From Streptomyces graminofaciens (lineage in GTDB: Bacteria; Actinomycetota; Actinomycetes; Streptomycetales; Streptomycetaceae), in assembly GCF_030294945.1 (NCBI RefSeq), contig NZ_AP018448.1, positions 9,830,501 to 9,894,500 of the forward strand: DNA of 64,000 nt. The letters run 5' to 3'. The notes beneath the pieces were generated by a model. That model was given only the letters and a program-made list of their open reading frames with translations, had not been told where the DNA came from and searched no databases. Shown piece by piece: positions 1 through 6,916 of this stretch (position 1 is its first letter; every line of letters starts with the position of its first letter). A program made the translations under genes and the position numbers.

Positions 1-1322
1 TGATCCGCAAGATGCGCGAGAACGAACAGCGCATCGCCAACGGCCAGGGCTCCACCCGCGAGAAGGCCATGCGCCAGTACGAGCGGCAGGAGACGGAGTT
101 CCTCACCAAGGGCGGATACGCCGCCGAGGCCGAGGCCGCCACCATCGCCGCCGCGCTGAACCTCCCCGACCGGGTGCTCGGACAGCCGCTGCACACGCTC
201 TCCGGCGGTCAGCGCCGCCGTATCGAGCTGGCCCGGATCCTGTTCTCCGACGCCGACACCCTGCTGCTCGACGAGCCGACGAACCACCTCGACGCCGACT
301 CGATCGTCTGGCTGCGCGACTACCTCAAGACCTACCGCGGCGGCTTCATCGTGATCTCCCACGATGTCGACCTGGTCGAGACGGTCGTCAACAAGGTGTT
401 CTACCTGGACGCCAACCGCGCCCAGATCGACGTCTACAACATGGGCTGGAAGCTCTACCAGCAGCAGCGCGAGGCCGACGAGAAGCGCCGCAAGCGCGAG
501 CGGCAGAACGCCGAGAAGAAGGCCGCCGCGCTGCACTCGCAGGCCGACAAGATGCGCGCCAAGGCCACCAAGACCGTCGCCGCGCAGAACATGGCCAAGC
601 GCGCCGACCGGCTCCTCGCCGGCCTCGACGCGGTACGGGTCTCCGACAAGGTCGCCAAGCTGCGCTTCCCCGATCCCGCGCCCTGCGGCAAGACCCCGCT
701 CACCGCCGAAGGCCTGTCGAAGTCGTACGGCTCGCTGGAGATCTTCACCGACGTCGACCTGGCCATCGACAAGGGCTCCCGCGTCGTCATCCTCGGCCTC
801 AACGGCGCCGGCAAGACCACCCTCCTGCGCCTCCTCGGCGGCGTCGAGAAGCCCGACACCGGCGAGGTGATCGAGGGCCACGGCCTCAAGCTCGGCTACT
901 ACGCACAGGAGCACGAGACCCTCGACCCGGAGCGCACGGTCCTGGAGAACATGCGCTCCGCCTCCCCCGACCTGGACCTGGTCGAGATCCGCAAGACGCT
1001 CGGCTCGTTCCTGTTCTCCGGCGACGACGTCGACAAGCCGGCCGGGGTCCTCTCCGGCGGCGAGAAGACCCGTCTCGCGCTCGCGACCCTCGTGGTGTCC
1101 TCCGCGAACGTCCTCCTCCTCGACGAGCCGACGAACAACCTCGACCCGGCCAGCCGCGAGGAGATCCTCGGCGCGCTGCGCACCTACAAGGGCGCGGTCG
1201 TCCTCGTCACCCACGACGAGGGCGCGGTCGAGGCGCTCCAGCCGGAGCGGATCATCCTGCTGCCGGACGGCGTCGAGGACCTGTGGGGCGCGGACTACGC
1301 GGATCTCGTCGCACTCGCCTGA
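1..1322 (+). CDS. ABC-F family ATPase, 5' end cut by the window
   Basis: The frame is open from the first bases (it reads I-R-K before the first Met), so the gene starts upstream and only the last ~440 residues are present. It carries the first-domain signature LSGGQRRR (about nt 198) with Walker B LLLDEPTNHLD, then a long Lys/Arg/Ala-rich helical linker (about nt 470-640), then a second nucleotide-binding domain with Walker A GLNGAGKTT (about nt 795), LSGGEKTR and LLLDEPTNNLDP. Twin ATPase domains with a charged linker and no membrane segments are the hallmark of ABC-F proteins, which act on ribosomes in the cytoplasm rather than transport. Some members give antibiotic resistance and others are translation factors; the sequence does not say which. 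A 13-bp hairpin terminator follows at 1444-1478. Confidence 0.9.
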   Translation, partial: IRKMRENEQRIANGQGSTREKAMRQYERQETEFLTKGGYAAEAEAATIAAALNLPDRVLGQPLHTLSGGQRRRIELARILFSDADTLLLDEPTNHLDADSIVWLRDYLKTYRGGFIVISHDVDLVETVVNKVFYLDANRAQIDVYNMGWKLYQQQREADEKRRKRERQNAEKKAAALHSQADKMRAKATKTVAAQNMAKRADRLLAGLDAVRVSDKVAKLRFPDPAPCGKTPLTAEGLSKSYGSLEIFTDVDLAIDKGSRVVILGLNGAGKTTLLRLLGGVEKPDTGEVIEGHGLKLGYYAQEHETLDPERTVLENMRSASPDLDLVEIRKTLGSFLFSGDDVDKPAGVLSGGEKTRLALATLVVSSANVLLLDEPTNNLDPASREEILGALRTYKGAVVLVTHDEGAVEALQPERIILLPDGVEDLWGADYADLVALA

Positions 1323-1410
1323 TCGAACCGTCGATCAACTGCCTGGCAGGGGTTGATCAACTGCGGCTGGATCATTCGGCCCATCGGTGATCCATCATCT
1401 GTGTGAGATC
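1302..1410. promoter_or_regulatory. cluster of seven GATC sites before gbn
   Basis: GATC occurs at 1302, 1321, 1333, 1355, 1370, 1389 and 1407, at spacings of 12-22 nt. Two of them lie in an exact 10-nt repeat GATCAACTGC (1333-1342 and 1355-1364). The next gene is a homologue of Gbn, a nucleoid protein named for GATC binding, so this is a likely autoregulatory binding array. The cluster begins in the last codons of the ABC-F gene and covers most of the space before the 1444-1478 hairpin. Confidence 0.6.
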
Positions 1411-1443
1411 TCCTCGTACCGAGGTGTGTCCTACATCGATTTC

Positions 1444-1478
1444 ACGGCCGAGCCCTTCTGTACTGAGGGCTCGGCCGT
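1444..1478. terminator. hairpin after the ABC-F gene
   Basis: A perfect 13-bp stem (1444-1456 with 1466-1478) and a 9-nt loop, with no U-run, as is usual in Streptomyces. It lies 121 nt after the ABC-F stop and before the gbn ribosome site, so it probably separates the two transcripts. If so, the GATC array would lie upstream of the gbn promoter. Confidence 0.7.
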
Positions 1479-1679
1479 CGTGCGTCCCTGACCTGCCACT
1501 TCATGGATCCACTCGTTCGGCCGTACGGACGACTCCGGGCGGAATGACAGGTTCCACTCGTGGGGACGCACTCCTGTCGTCAAAACCTTGTCTCACGGAC
1601 CTTGCCGAATGGGTGGCCAACCCGCCCCGGAGGGGTGATCATGAGGAGACCAGAGCGCACTTCCCATGAGGAGGCACGG

Positions 1680-1901
1680 GTGGCCGAGACTCTGAAGAAG
1701 GGCAGCCGGGTGACCGGCGCCGCGCGCGACAAGCTCGCGGCAGACCTGAAGAAGAAGTACGACTCCGGTGCGAGCATTCGGGCGCTGGCCGAGGAAACCG
1801 GCCGCTCGTATGGCTTCGTACACCGGATGCTCAGCGAGTCGGGCGTCACGCTTCGAGGGCGTGGCGGAGCGACGCGGGGCAAGAAGGCCGCCTCGTCCTG
1901 A
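1680..1901 (+). CDS. gbn: Gbn-type GATC-binding nucleoid-associated protein
   Basis: A 73-aa basic protein starting V-A-E-T-L-K-K. It has a helix-turn-helix around residues 22-55 (SIRALAEETGRSYGFVHRML) and a Lys/Arg/Gly tail. Length, HTH and position match Gbn (SCO1839) of S. coelicolor, a small Streptomyces nucleoid protein that binds GATC motifs and affects development and antibiotic production (recalled from the literature). The GTG start at 1680 follows a strong GAGGAGG (1668-1674). An in-frame ATG at 1641 with its own GGAGGGG would add 13 residues, so the start is not certain. Seven GATC sites lie 270-380 nt upstream, and a hairpin terminator follows at 1932-1963. Confidence 0.85.
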   Translation: MAETLKKGSRVTGAARDKLAADLKKKYDSGASIRALAEETGRSYGFVHRMLSESGVTLRGRGGATRGKKAASS

Positions 1902-1931
1902 CTCCGGGCGGCCCATCGGCTTCGATGGTGG

Positions 1932-1963
1932 CCACCCGGTCGGTCGTCTGATCGGCCGGGTGG
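1932..1963. terminator. hairpin after gbn
   Basis: An 11-bp stem with one G-T pair (1932-1942 with 1953-1963) and a 10-nt loop containing GATC, followed by TTA. It lies 30 nt after the gbn stop, so gbn is likely transcribed alone. Confidence 0.65.
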
Positions 1964-2026
1964 TTACTGTGCAGTCACTTAGCATCGTTCCATCGCTCTG
2001 CTGACCGCACTCACCGGAGGCGCCCC

Positions 2027-2818
2027 ATGGCTTCGCTCGAACCGCTGCTCGACCAGGACGGCGTTCGGCTCACCGTCGACGATGCGCTCGGCACGGTGAC
2101 GCTGACCAACCCGGCCAAGCGCAACGCGCAGAGCCCCGCTCTGTGGCGCGCGCTCACCGAGGCCGGGCGGGCACTGCCGGGCTCCGTCCGTGTGGTCGTG
2201 CTGCGTGCCGAGGGCAAGTCGTTCTCCGCCGGGCTCGACCGGCAGATGTTCACGCCCGAGGGGATCGAGGGCGAGCCGTCCTTGATCGACCTCGCGCGCC
2301 AGGACGACGCCGAACTCGACATGACCATCGCCGCGTACCAGGAGGCGTTCACCTGGTGGCGCCGTAACGACCTCGTGTCCATCGCCGCCGTGCAGGGCCA
2401 CGCCGTCGGTGCGGGCTTCCAGCTCGCGCTCGCCTGTGACCTGCGGGTCGTCGCGGACGACGTGCAGTTCGCCATGCTCGAGACCAGCCTCGGACTCGTT
2501 CCCGACCTCACCGGCACACATCCGCTGGTGAGCCTCGTCGGGTACGCCCGCGCGCTGGAGATCTGCGCGACCGGACGCTTCGTCCAGGCCGCGGAGGCCG
2601 AGCGCATCGGGCTCGCGAACCTCGCCGTGCCCGGGGACCAACTCGACGCCGCTGTGAAGGACTTGGCGTCGGCGCTCGTGGCCGCGCCACGGGACGCGGT
2701 CATCGAGACCAAGGCGCTGCTGCGCGGTGCCCAGAGCCGTGGGTACGACGAGCAGCGGGCGGCCGAGCGTGCCGCGCAGGCCCGGCGGCTGCGAGACCTC
2801 GCGGGCGTGGGGGAGTAG
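2027..2818 (+). CDS. enoyl-CoA hydratase/isomerase family protein
   Basis: A 263-aa crotonase-fold protein of normal family length. The fold would bind acyl-CoA thioesters in the cytoplasm. Oxyanion-hole regions are recognisable at SAGLD (about residues 67-71) and GHAVGAGFQLA (about 124-134). Of the two glutamates used by classical hydratases, the second is kept (E152 in LETSLGL) but the first aligns with Q132, so a true hydratase reaction is uncertain; isomerase, hydrolase or other crotonase chemistry is possible. The ATG follows ACCGGAGGCGCCCC. The gene stands alone between the gbn terminator and an oppositely oriented gene. Confidence 0.85.
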   Translation: MASLEPLLDQDGVRLTVDDALGTVTLTNPAKRNAQSPALWRALTEAGRALPGSVRVVVLRAEGKSFSAGLDRQMFTPEGIEGEPSLIDLARQDDAELDMTIAAYQEAFTWWRRNDLVSIAAVQGHAVGAGFQLALACDLRVVADDVQFAMLETSLGLVPDLTGTHPLVSLVGYARALEICATGRFVQAAEAERIGLANLAVPGDQLDAAVKDLASALVAAPRDAVIETKALLRGAQSRGYDEQRAAERAAQARRLRDLAGVGE

Positions 2819-2852
2819 GCAGGGTCGAGCGGCCCCTGTACGGGCGGGGCGG

Positions 2853-3584
2853 TCAGTCGACGGCGGTGACGAGCACGGCCACCGAAGGGTGGTCCGGCAG
2901 GGCGTTCCCCACCGCGTGGCGGACTCGGCGTGCCACTTCCAGAGCCGGCATGCCCTCCGTCGCCGTCACCGCGAGCTCCACCCGCACATGACGTCTGGGC
3001 AGCGCGGGCCCCGTAACGAGGTGGACCGCGCGGCCCGGGTCGCCCAGAGCACCGGTCAGCCGGGTGACACCGGGGACCGACAGCGCGGCGGCGGCCACGC
3101 GCGACTCCTCGTCGTCGCCGGGCGGGGGTGGCCCGGCCGTACGGGCTTCCTCGGAGGTGGGCTGCCCGGGGGCGTCGTCCGCCTCCAGCAGGCCCGTCAC
3201 CCGGAGGTCCACGTCCGTCACCCTCAGTCCGAGGCGTAGCCGCGCGGTCGTGGCCAGCGCCGCGCGCAGCCGGGCGGCCGTCGCGGGCAGGGACTCCGCG
3301 TCCGGGGCCACCGAGGCGAGCAAATCGGCGGTGACACGGAGCGGGCCCGGTGGGAGCGCGCTCGGCGGGGGCGGCACGGCGGCCTCGTACGACTGGTGCG
3401 CGTCGATGAGAGCGATGCGCAGTCCGCCCAGGCGAACCCCCCGCACCGAACGGGCCGCCCGGCGCAGTACCGCGTCGGCCGCCTCCTCCGTGATCCACGC
3501 GCCGTCGCGTGCGCCGCCCAGCGGGAGCACCCTGCCCAGCCCGAGCTGCTGTCGTACGGCCTTCGTCCACGCGTCCGCGGTCAT
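2853..3584 (-). CDS. Asp23-like tandem-repeat protein, divergent from the Asp23 operon
   Basis: About 243 aa from the ATG at 3584 (CTGGAGCA just before it); an earlier in-frame start at 3623 is possible. The chain looks like two copies of the Asp23/Gls24 pattern. The first (about residues 30-135) has ITEEAADAVLRRAARSVRGV, then a strand-rich end RLGLRVTDVDLRVTGL. The second (about 160-243) has a VRVELAVTATEG strand, a helix and a final VAVLVTAV strand. An acidic Pro-rich linker separates them. I recall similar Streptomyces proteins being annotated as P10-like, a label that says nothing about function. It is transcribed away from the Asp23/AmaP operon with a 99-nt gap, which suggests shared control and a role in envelope homeostasis. 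Function is inferred from fold pattern and position only. Confidence 0.6.
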   Translation of the reverse strand: MTADAWTKAVRQQLGLGRVLPLGGARDGAWITEEAADAVLRRAARSVRGVRLGGLRIALIDAHQSYEAAVPPPPSALPPGPLRVTADLLASVAPDAESLPATAARLRAALATTARLRLGLRVTDVDLRVTGLLEADDAPGQPTSEEARTAGPPPPGDDEESRVAAAALSVPGVTRLTGALGDPGRAVHLVTGPALPRRHVRVELAVTATEGMPALEVARRVRHAVGNALPDHPSVAVLVTAVD

Positions 3585-3683
3585 TGCTCCAGCCTGCCGC
3601 ATCTCTGGAGCATATGGGGACAAACCCGCCTAGTCTGGGCAAAGAAGGATGGCCGGAAGGGACGACCGGAAGGGACGAGCGAC

Positions 3684-4169
3684 ATGACCGAGACGACGGA
3701 GCAGGGCCGGACGGACAGCTCCGATCTGATGAAGGAGTCGTCGCAGAGCGGGCGCAAGGCCACCAGGCGTGGTGGCGGCGACCCGGCCACCCGGGGGCGT
3801 ACCACCATCGCCGACGGTGTCGTCGAGAAGATCGCCGGGCTCGCCGCACGGGACGTGGTGGGCGTGCACGCCATGGGCAGCGGACTCTCACGGACCTTCG
3901 GGGCCGTGCGCGACAGGGTCCCCGGCGGATCGAAATCCGTCACGCGGGGTGTGAAGGCCGAGGTCGGCGAGGTGCAGACCGCGCTGGACCTGGAGATCGT
4001 CGTCGACTACGGGGTGTCCATCTCCGATGTCGCCCAATCCGTCCGCGAGAACGTCATCGCGGCCGTCGAGCGCATGACGGGGCTGGAGGTCGTCGAGGTC
4101 AACATCGCCGTCAGCGATGTGAAGCTGCCGGACGAGGAGGACGAGGAGTCGGAGTCCCGCCTCCAGTAG
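3684..4169 (+). CDS. Asp23/Gls24 family envelope stress protein
   Basis: 161 aa from ATG 3684 (GGAAGGGACGAG upstream). A disordered, charged N-terminus of ~40 residues precedes the Asp23 domain (about residues 42-150): TTIADGVVEKIAGLAARDVVGV, then the strand-helix-strand block ending in VVEVNIAVSDV, and an acidic tail. In Firmicutes, Asp23 is a cytoplasmic protein tethered to the membrane by AmaP, and its loss induces cell-wall stress genes. Here it is first in a five-gene row (3684-6070) that also encodes a DUF2273-like membrane protein, a second Asp23 protein, a DUF6286-like membrane protein and an AmaP-like anchor. Confidence 0.88.
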   Translation: MTETTEQGRTDSSDLMKESSQSGRKATRRGGGDPATRGRTTIADGVVEKIAGLAARDVVGVHAMGSGLSRTFGAVRDRVPGGSKSVTRGVKAEVGEVQTALDLEIVVDYGVSISDVAQSVRENVIAAVERMTGLEVVEVNIAVSDVKLPDEEDEESESRLQ

Positions 4170-4205
4170 ATCGGAACGCCCATAGTCTGAACCTAGGAGC
4201 ACTGC

Positions 4206-4391
4206 ATGAGCTTGGCCGTGGTCGGCTTGATCGCCGGCATGGCGCTGGCCTTCGCCGGGTACTTCGGCGGATTCGGTGCCTTTCTGCTGGTCGCCGCACT
4301 CGGTGCCGTCGGCTTCGTCGCCGGCCGGTTCCTGGAAGGGGACCTGGAGCTGGGCGACTTCTTCCGCCCGCGTGACGACCGGCGCCGATGA
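4206..4391 (+). CDS. small DUF2273-like membrane protein
   Basis: 61 aa. Two hydrophobic segments (about residues 3-20 and 22-41) are followed by an acidic, then Arg-rich, cytoplasmic tail. Small proteins of this type (DUF2273) are standard members of Asp23/AmaP operons and are thought to help hold the complex at the membrane. The ATG follows CTAGGAGCACTGC. Its stop overlaps the start of the next gene by 4 nt (ATGA), indicating translational coupling. Family assignment rests on size, topology and neighbours rather than on a distinctive motif. Confidence 0.75.
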   Translation: MSLAVVGLIAGMALAFAGYFGGFGAFLLVAALGAVGFVAGRFLEGDLELGDFFRPRDDRRR

Positions 4392-4771
4392 ACCGGGTTC
4401 CGCCGGTGACCCGGGTCTCGCTCGTGAAACAGGTCGTCGTGGCGCCCGGCGAGCGCGGGAGCACCCGGATCACCGACCGGGTCGTCACCAAGATCGCCGC
4501 ACAGGCGGCGCGCGAGGCACTGGAAGCACCCGCGCCCGACTCCGCGCCCCCGCACGCCACCGTCCTCGTCCATTTCGAGACGGCGCGCGTCCGCGTCAGC
4601 CTCGAACTCCCCTACCCCTCCGACATCGGTGGCCAATGCGCTGCCGTGCGTCGCCGTGTCGCCCAGCGGGTAGGGACGTTGGCGGGAATGGACGTATCGG
4701 AGGTGGCCGTCCAGGTGGAGCGGCTGCACCTGGTGCACGCACACGACGCGGCACAGGGGAGGACGCGATGA
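4388..4771 (+). CDS. second Asp23/Gls24 family protein
   Basis: 127 aa. A short form of the Asp23 domain without the charged N-terminal extension: TRITDRVVTKIAAQAAREAL near residues 26-45, the strand VLVHFETARVRVSLELPY, a helix, and VSEVAVQVERLHL at the end. The insertion between the first helix and the strand is Pro/Ala-rich. It overlaps both neighbours by 4 nt, so it should be made in fixed ratio with them. Two unequal Asp23 proteins in one operon suggest a mixed scaffold at the membrane, which is inference. Confidence 0.8.
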   Translation: MNRVPPVTRVSLVKQVVVAPGERGSTRITDRVVTKIAAQAAREALEAPAPDSAPPHATVLVHFETARVRVSLELPYPSDIGGQCAAVRRRVAQRVGTLAGMDVSEVAVQVERLHLVHAHDAAQGRTR

Positions 4772-5484
4772 GCGAACCCCACGACCCCGAGAGCACCACG
4801 CGACGCATGCCCGTCATCGAGAAGACCGACGAGGCGGACGACACCACCGGCATCGGTGAGAAGGCGGCCGGCGCCGGGCTCGACCAGTCCGCCTCGGCCG
4901 CCGCCTACCACCCGCCGCCCACCCTGGAAGGCGGCGACGGCGACGAGCGGCGCTTCTGGTCCGCGCGCCGTGTCCCCGCCGGAATCCTCGCCGTGCTGCT
5001 CCTCCTCGGCACCGGCTTCTTCCTCTACGACATCGTCGCCGTCCGCGCCGGTCGGTCCGCCATGGCCTGGCGCAGGTCGCTGGCCCGGCAGCTCGCCGAG
5101 CGGCCCCTCGACGACACTTGGGTGCTCGTCGGCGCCGGGGTCGCCGTCGCCCTCGGCCTCTGGCTGCTGGTCCTCGCCCTGACGCCGGGGCTCCGCGACG
5201 TCCTGCCCATGCGGCGCGTCCACACCGACGTACGGGCCGGGCTGCACCGGGGCGCCGCAGCGCTGGCCCTGCGCGACCGGGCCATGGAGGTCGCGGGCGT
5301 GCGGTCCGTACGGGTCCGGGCGGGCCGCAAGCGGGTCGACGTCCGCGCGGTCGCGCACTTCCGTGAACTCGACGATGTACGGGCGGACCTGGACGTCGCG
5401 CTCGCCGACGGCATCCGGGGGCTCGGCCTCGCCAGGCCGCCCTCCCTGTCGGTGCATGTGCGGCGTCCCGGCCGGAAGGGGTGA
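4768..5484 (+). CDS. DUF6286-like membrane protein of the Asp23 operon
   Basis: 238 aa from ATG 4768 (GGGGAGGACGCG upstream), overlapping the previous stop by 4 nt. A hydrophilic acidic N-terminus of ~70 residues is followed by two membrane helices (about residues 72-90 and 115-138). A C-terminal soluble domain of ~90 residues (VHTDVRAGLHRG to LSVHVRRPG) has the alternating strand/helix pattern of an Asp23-like or BON-like domain. In actinobacterial Asp23 loci this position is usually held by a DUF6286 protein; the number is recalled, not checked. A role as membrane partner of the Asp23 proteins is inferred from context. Confidence 0.75.
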   Translation: MSEPHDPESTTRRMPVIEKTDEADDTTGIGEKAAGAGLDQSASAAAYHPPPTLEGGDGDERRFWSARRVPAGILAVLLLLGTGFFLYDIVAVRAGRSAMAWRRSLARQLAERPLDDTWVLVGAGVAVALGLWLLVLALTPGLRDVLPMRRVHTDVRAGLHRGAAALALRDRAMEVAGVRSVRVRAGRKRVDVRAVAHFRELDDVRADLDVALADGIRGLGLARPPSLSVHVRRPGRKG

Positions 5485-5491
5485 GGCGAAC

Positions 5492-6070
5492 GTGCTGAGG
5501 ATCGTCAACCGGGTGCTGCTCGGGTTCGTCGGGCTCGTGCTGGTGGCGCTGGGCGGGGCCGTGCTCGCCGTTGGACTGGGGCTTCGACCGCCCTCGTGGT
5601 GGCTGCACGACGGACGGCACGACGTGCTGCTCAGCCAGGCGGAACGGGCCCGGTGGCGGGACGACGGCTGGTGGTGGCCGACCGTCATCGCCCTACTCGC
5701 GGCCCTGCTCCTCCTCGCCCTGTGGTGGCTGGTCGCGGTGGTGCGCCGCCACCGTCTCGCCGAGGTGCTCGTCGACACCGGCGACGGCGAGGGCGCGCTG
5801 CTGCGGGGCCGGGCACTGGAGGCCGTACTGGCCACGGAGACGACACAACTGGACGGCGTCGAACGCTCCCGGACCCGTCTGACCGGCCGCCGCAGCGCCC
5901 CCGAGGCGAGGGTACGGCTGTTGCTGCAGCCGCATGTCGACCCCGGGGAGGCACTGCGTCGGCTGACGACGGAGGCGGTGGCGCATGCGAGGGATTCGGC
6001 GGGGTTGGCGTCGCTTCCGACGGAGGTACGGCTCCGGGAGGCCAAGCACCGTGCGGAGAGGGTGAGTTGA
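5492..6070 (+). CDS. AmaP-like alkaline shock membrane anchor protein
   Basis: 192 aa from GTG 5492 (GAAGGGGTGAGG upstream), 7 nt after the previous stop. Two membrane helices (about residues 5-28 and 62-85) flank a short extracytoplasmic loop rich in Trp. The C-terminal ~100 residues are cytoplasmic, starting LAEVLVDTGDGEGALLRGRALEAVL. This is the architecture of AmaP, which tethers Asp23 to the membrane in Gram-positive bacteria. It is the last gene of the operon; a dispersed-repeat-like sequence follows at 6071-6144. Confidence 0.82.
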   Translation: MLRIVNRVLLGFVGLVLVALGGAVLAVGLGLRPPSWWLHDGRHDVLLSQAERARWRDDGWWWPTVIALLAALLLLALWWLVAVVRRHRLAEVLVDTGDGEGALLRGRALEAVLATETTQLDGVERSRTRLTGRRSAPEARVRLLLQPHVDPGEALRRLTTEAVAHARDSAGLASLPTEVRLREAKHRAERVS

Positions 6071-6144
6071 GGGGCGCGGGGCTGCCTGCGTCCGTTTGCG
6101 GCTCCGCCGCGTGGGCGCGAGCAATCCACCACAACCCGCAGCGG
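6071..6144. repeat. Streptomyces dispersed intergenic repeat, type 1
   Basis: Begins GGGGCGCGGGG and contains GCGCGAGCAATCCACCAC and CCCGCAGCGG. The same motif order occurs at 34653-34699. I recall similar sequences scattered between genes in many Streptomyces genomes. It fills the gap between two converging genes. Confidence 0.4.
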
Positions 6145-6155
6145 AACGACGCCTC

Positions 6156-6911
6156 TCAGAACCCGTGCCGCATGCCCCCGTCCACCGGCACCATCAACCC
6201 CGTCAGATACGACGCGGCCGGAGACAGCAAGAACGCCGCCACCCGCCCGAACTCCTCCGGCGCCCCGTACCGCCGCAACGGAATCCGCGACTCATGAGCC
6301 GCCCTGGTCGCCTCAGGGTCGGCGGACATCCCGTCCAGTTCACGCACCCGATCCGTGTCGATGCGGGCGGGGAGCAGCCCGACCACCCGGATGCCACGCG
6401 GACCCAACTCGTCGGACAGCGACTTGGCGAAGCCCGCCAGCCCCGGGCGCAGCCCGTTAGAGATCGTCAGCCCCGGAATCGGCTCGTGCACCGACCCGGA
6501 CAGGACGAACCCGATCACGCCCCCCTCGGAGAGCTCCGCGGCAGCGGCCCGCGCCAGGCGCACCGCACCCAGGAACACCGACTCGAACGCGGTGGTCCAC
6601 TGCTCGTCCGTGTTGTCGGCGACGAACCCCGGCGCCGGCCCGCCCACGCTGACCAGGATGCCGTCGAAGCCCCCGAAGTGCTCGCGGGCGGCGGCGATCA
6701 GCCGGGCGGCGGCCTCCGGGTCGGCGTTGTCGGCGGCCACACCCACCGCGTTCGGCCCGAGCGCGGCGGCCTCCGCGGTGGCGCTCTCCTCCCCGCGGCC
6801 CGTGACGATCACCTTCGCGCCGTCGTCGACGAGTTGCCGCGCGGCCGCGTTGCCCAGTCCGCGGGTCGCGCCGGTGACGATGTAGACACGGTCCTTCAGC
6901 CCAAGATCCAT
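6156..6911 (-). CDS. SDR family protein with altered active site
   Basis: 251 aa from ATG 6911, starting 5 nt after the upstream hydrolase stop. The Rossmann nucleotide site TGATRGLG is at residues 13-20 and a C-terminal PVDGG is present. The usual catalytic Tyr-x3-Lys is missing: the equivalent stretch reads SNGLRPGLAG after the conserved Ser block FVLSGSVHEP, so Asn and Arg stand where Tyr and Lys are expected. I recall an SDR subgroup, labelled beta-ketoacyl-ACP reductase-like, that shares this S-N-x3-R pattern. It should bind NAD(P), but an ordinary dehydrogenase mechanism cannot be assumed. Co-transcription with the GH15 gene is likely; a shared pathway is not evident. Confidence 0.85.
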   Translation of the reverse strand: MDLGLKDRVYIVTGATRGLGNAAARQLVDDGAKVIVTGRGEESATAEAAALGPNAVGVAADNADPEAAARLIAAAREHFGGFDGILVSVGGPAPGFVADNTDEQWTTAFESVFLGAVRLARAAAAELSEGGVIGFVLSGSVHEPIPGLTISNGLRPGLAGFAKSLSDELGPRGIRVVGLLPARIDTDRVRELDGMSADPEATRAAHESRIPLRRYGAPEEFGRVAAFLLSPAASYLTGLMVPVDGGMRHGF

Positions 6912-6916
6912 GGCTC

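Noticed and set aside
3611..3683. Longer start of the first Asp23 gene (frame open from 3396).
   Set aside because: It would overlap the divergent gene and lacks a ribosome site; ATG 3684 has one and begins the conserved chain.
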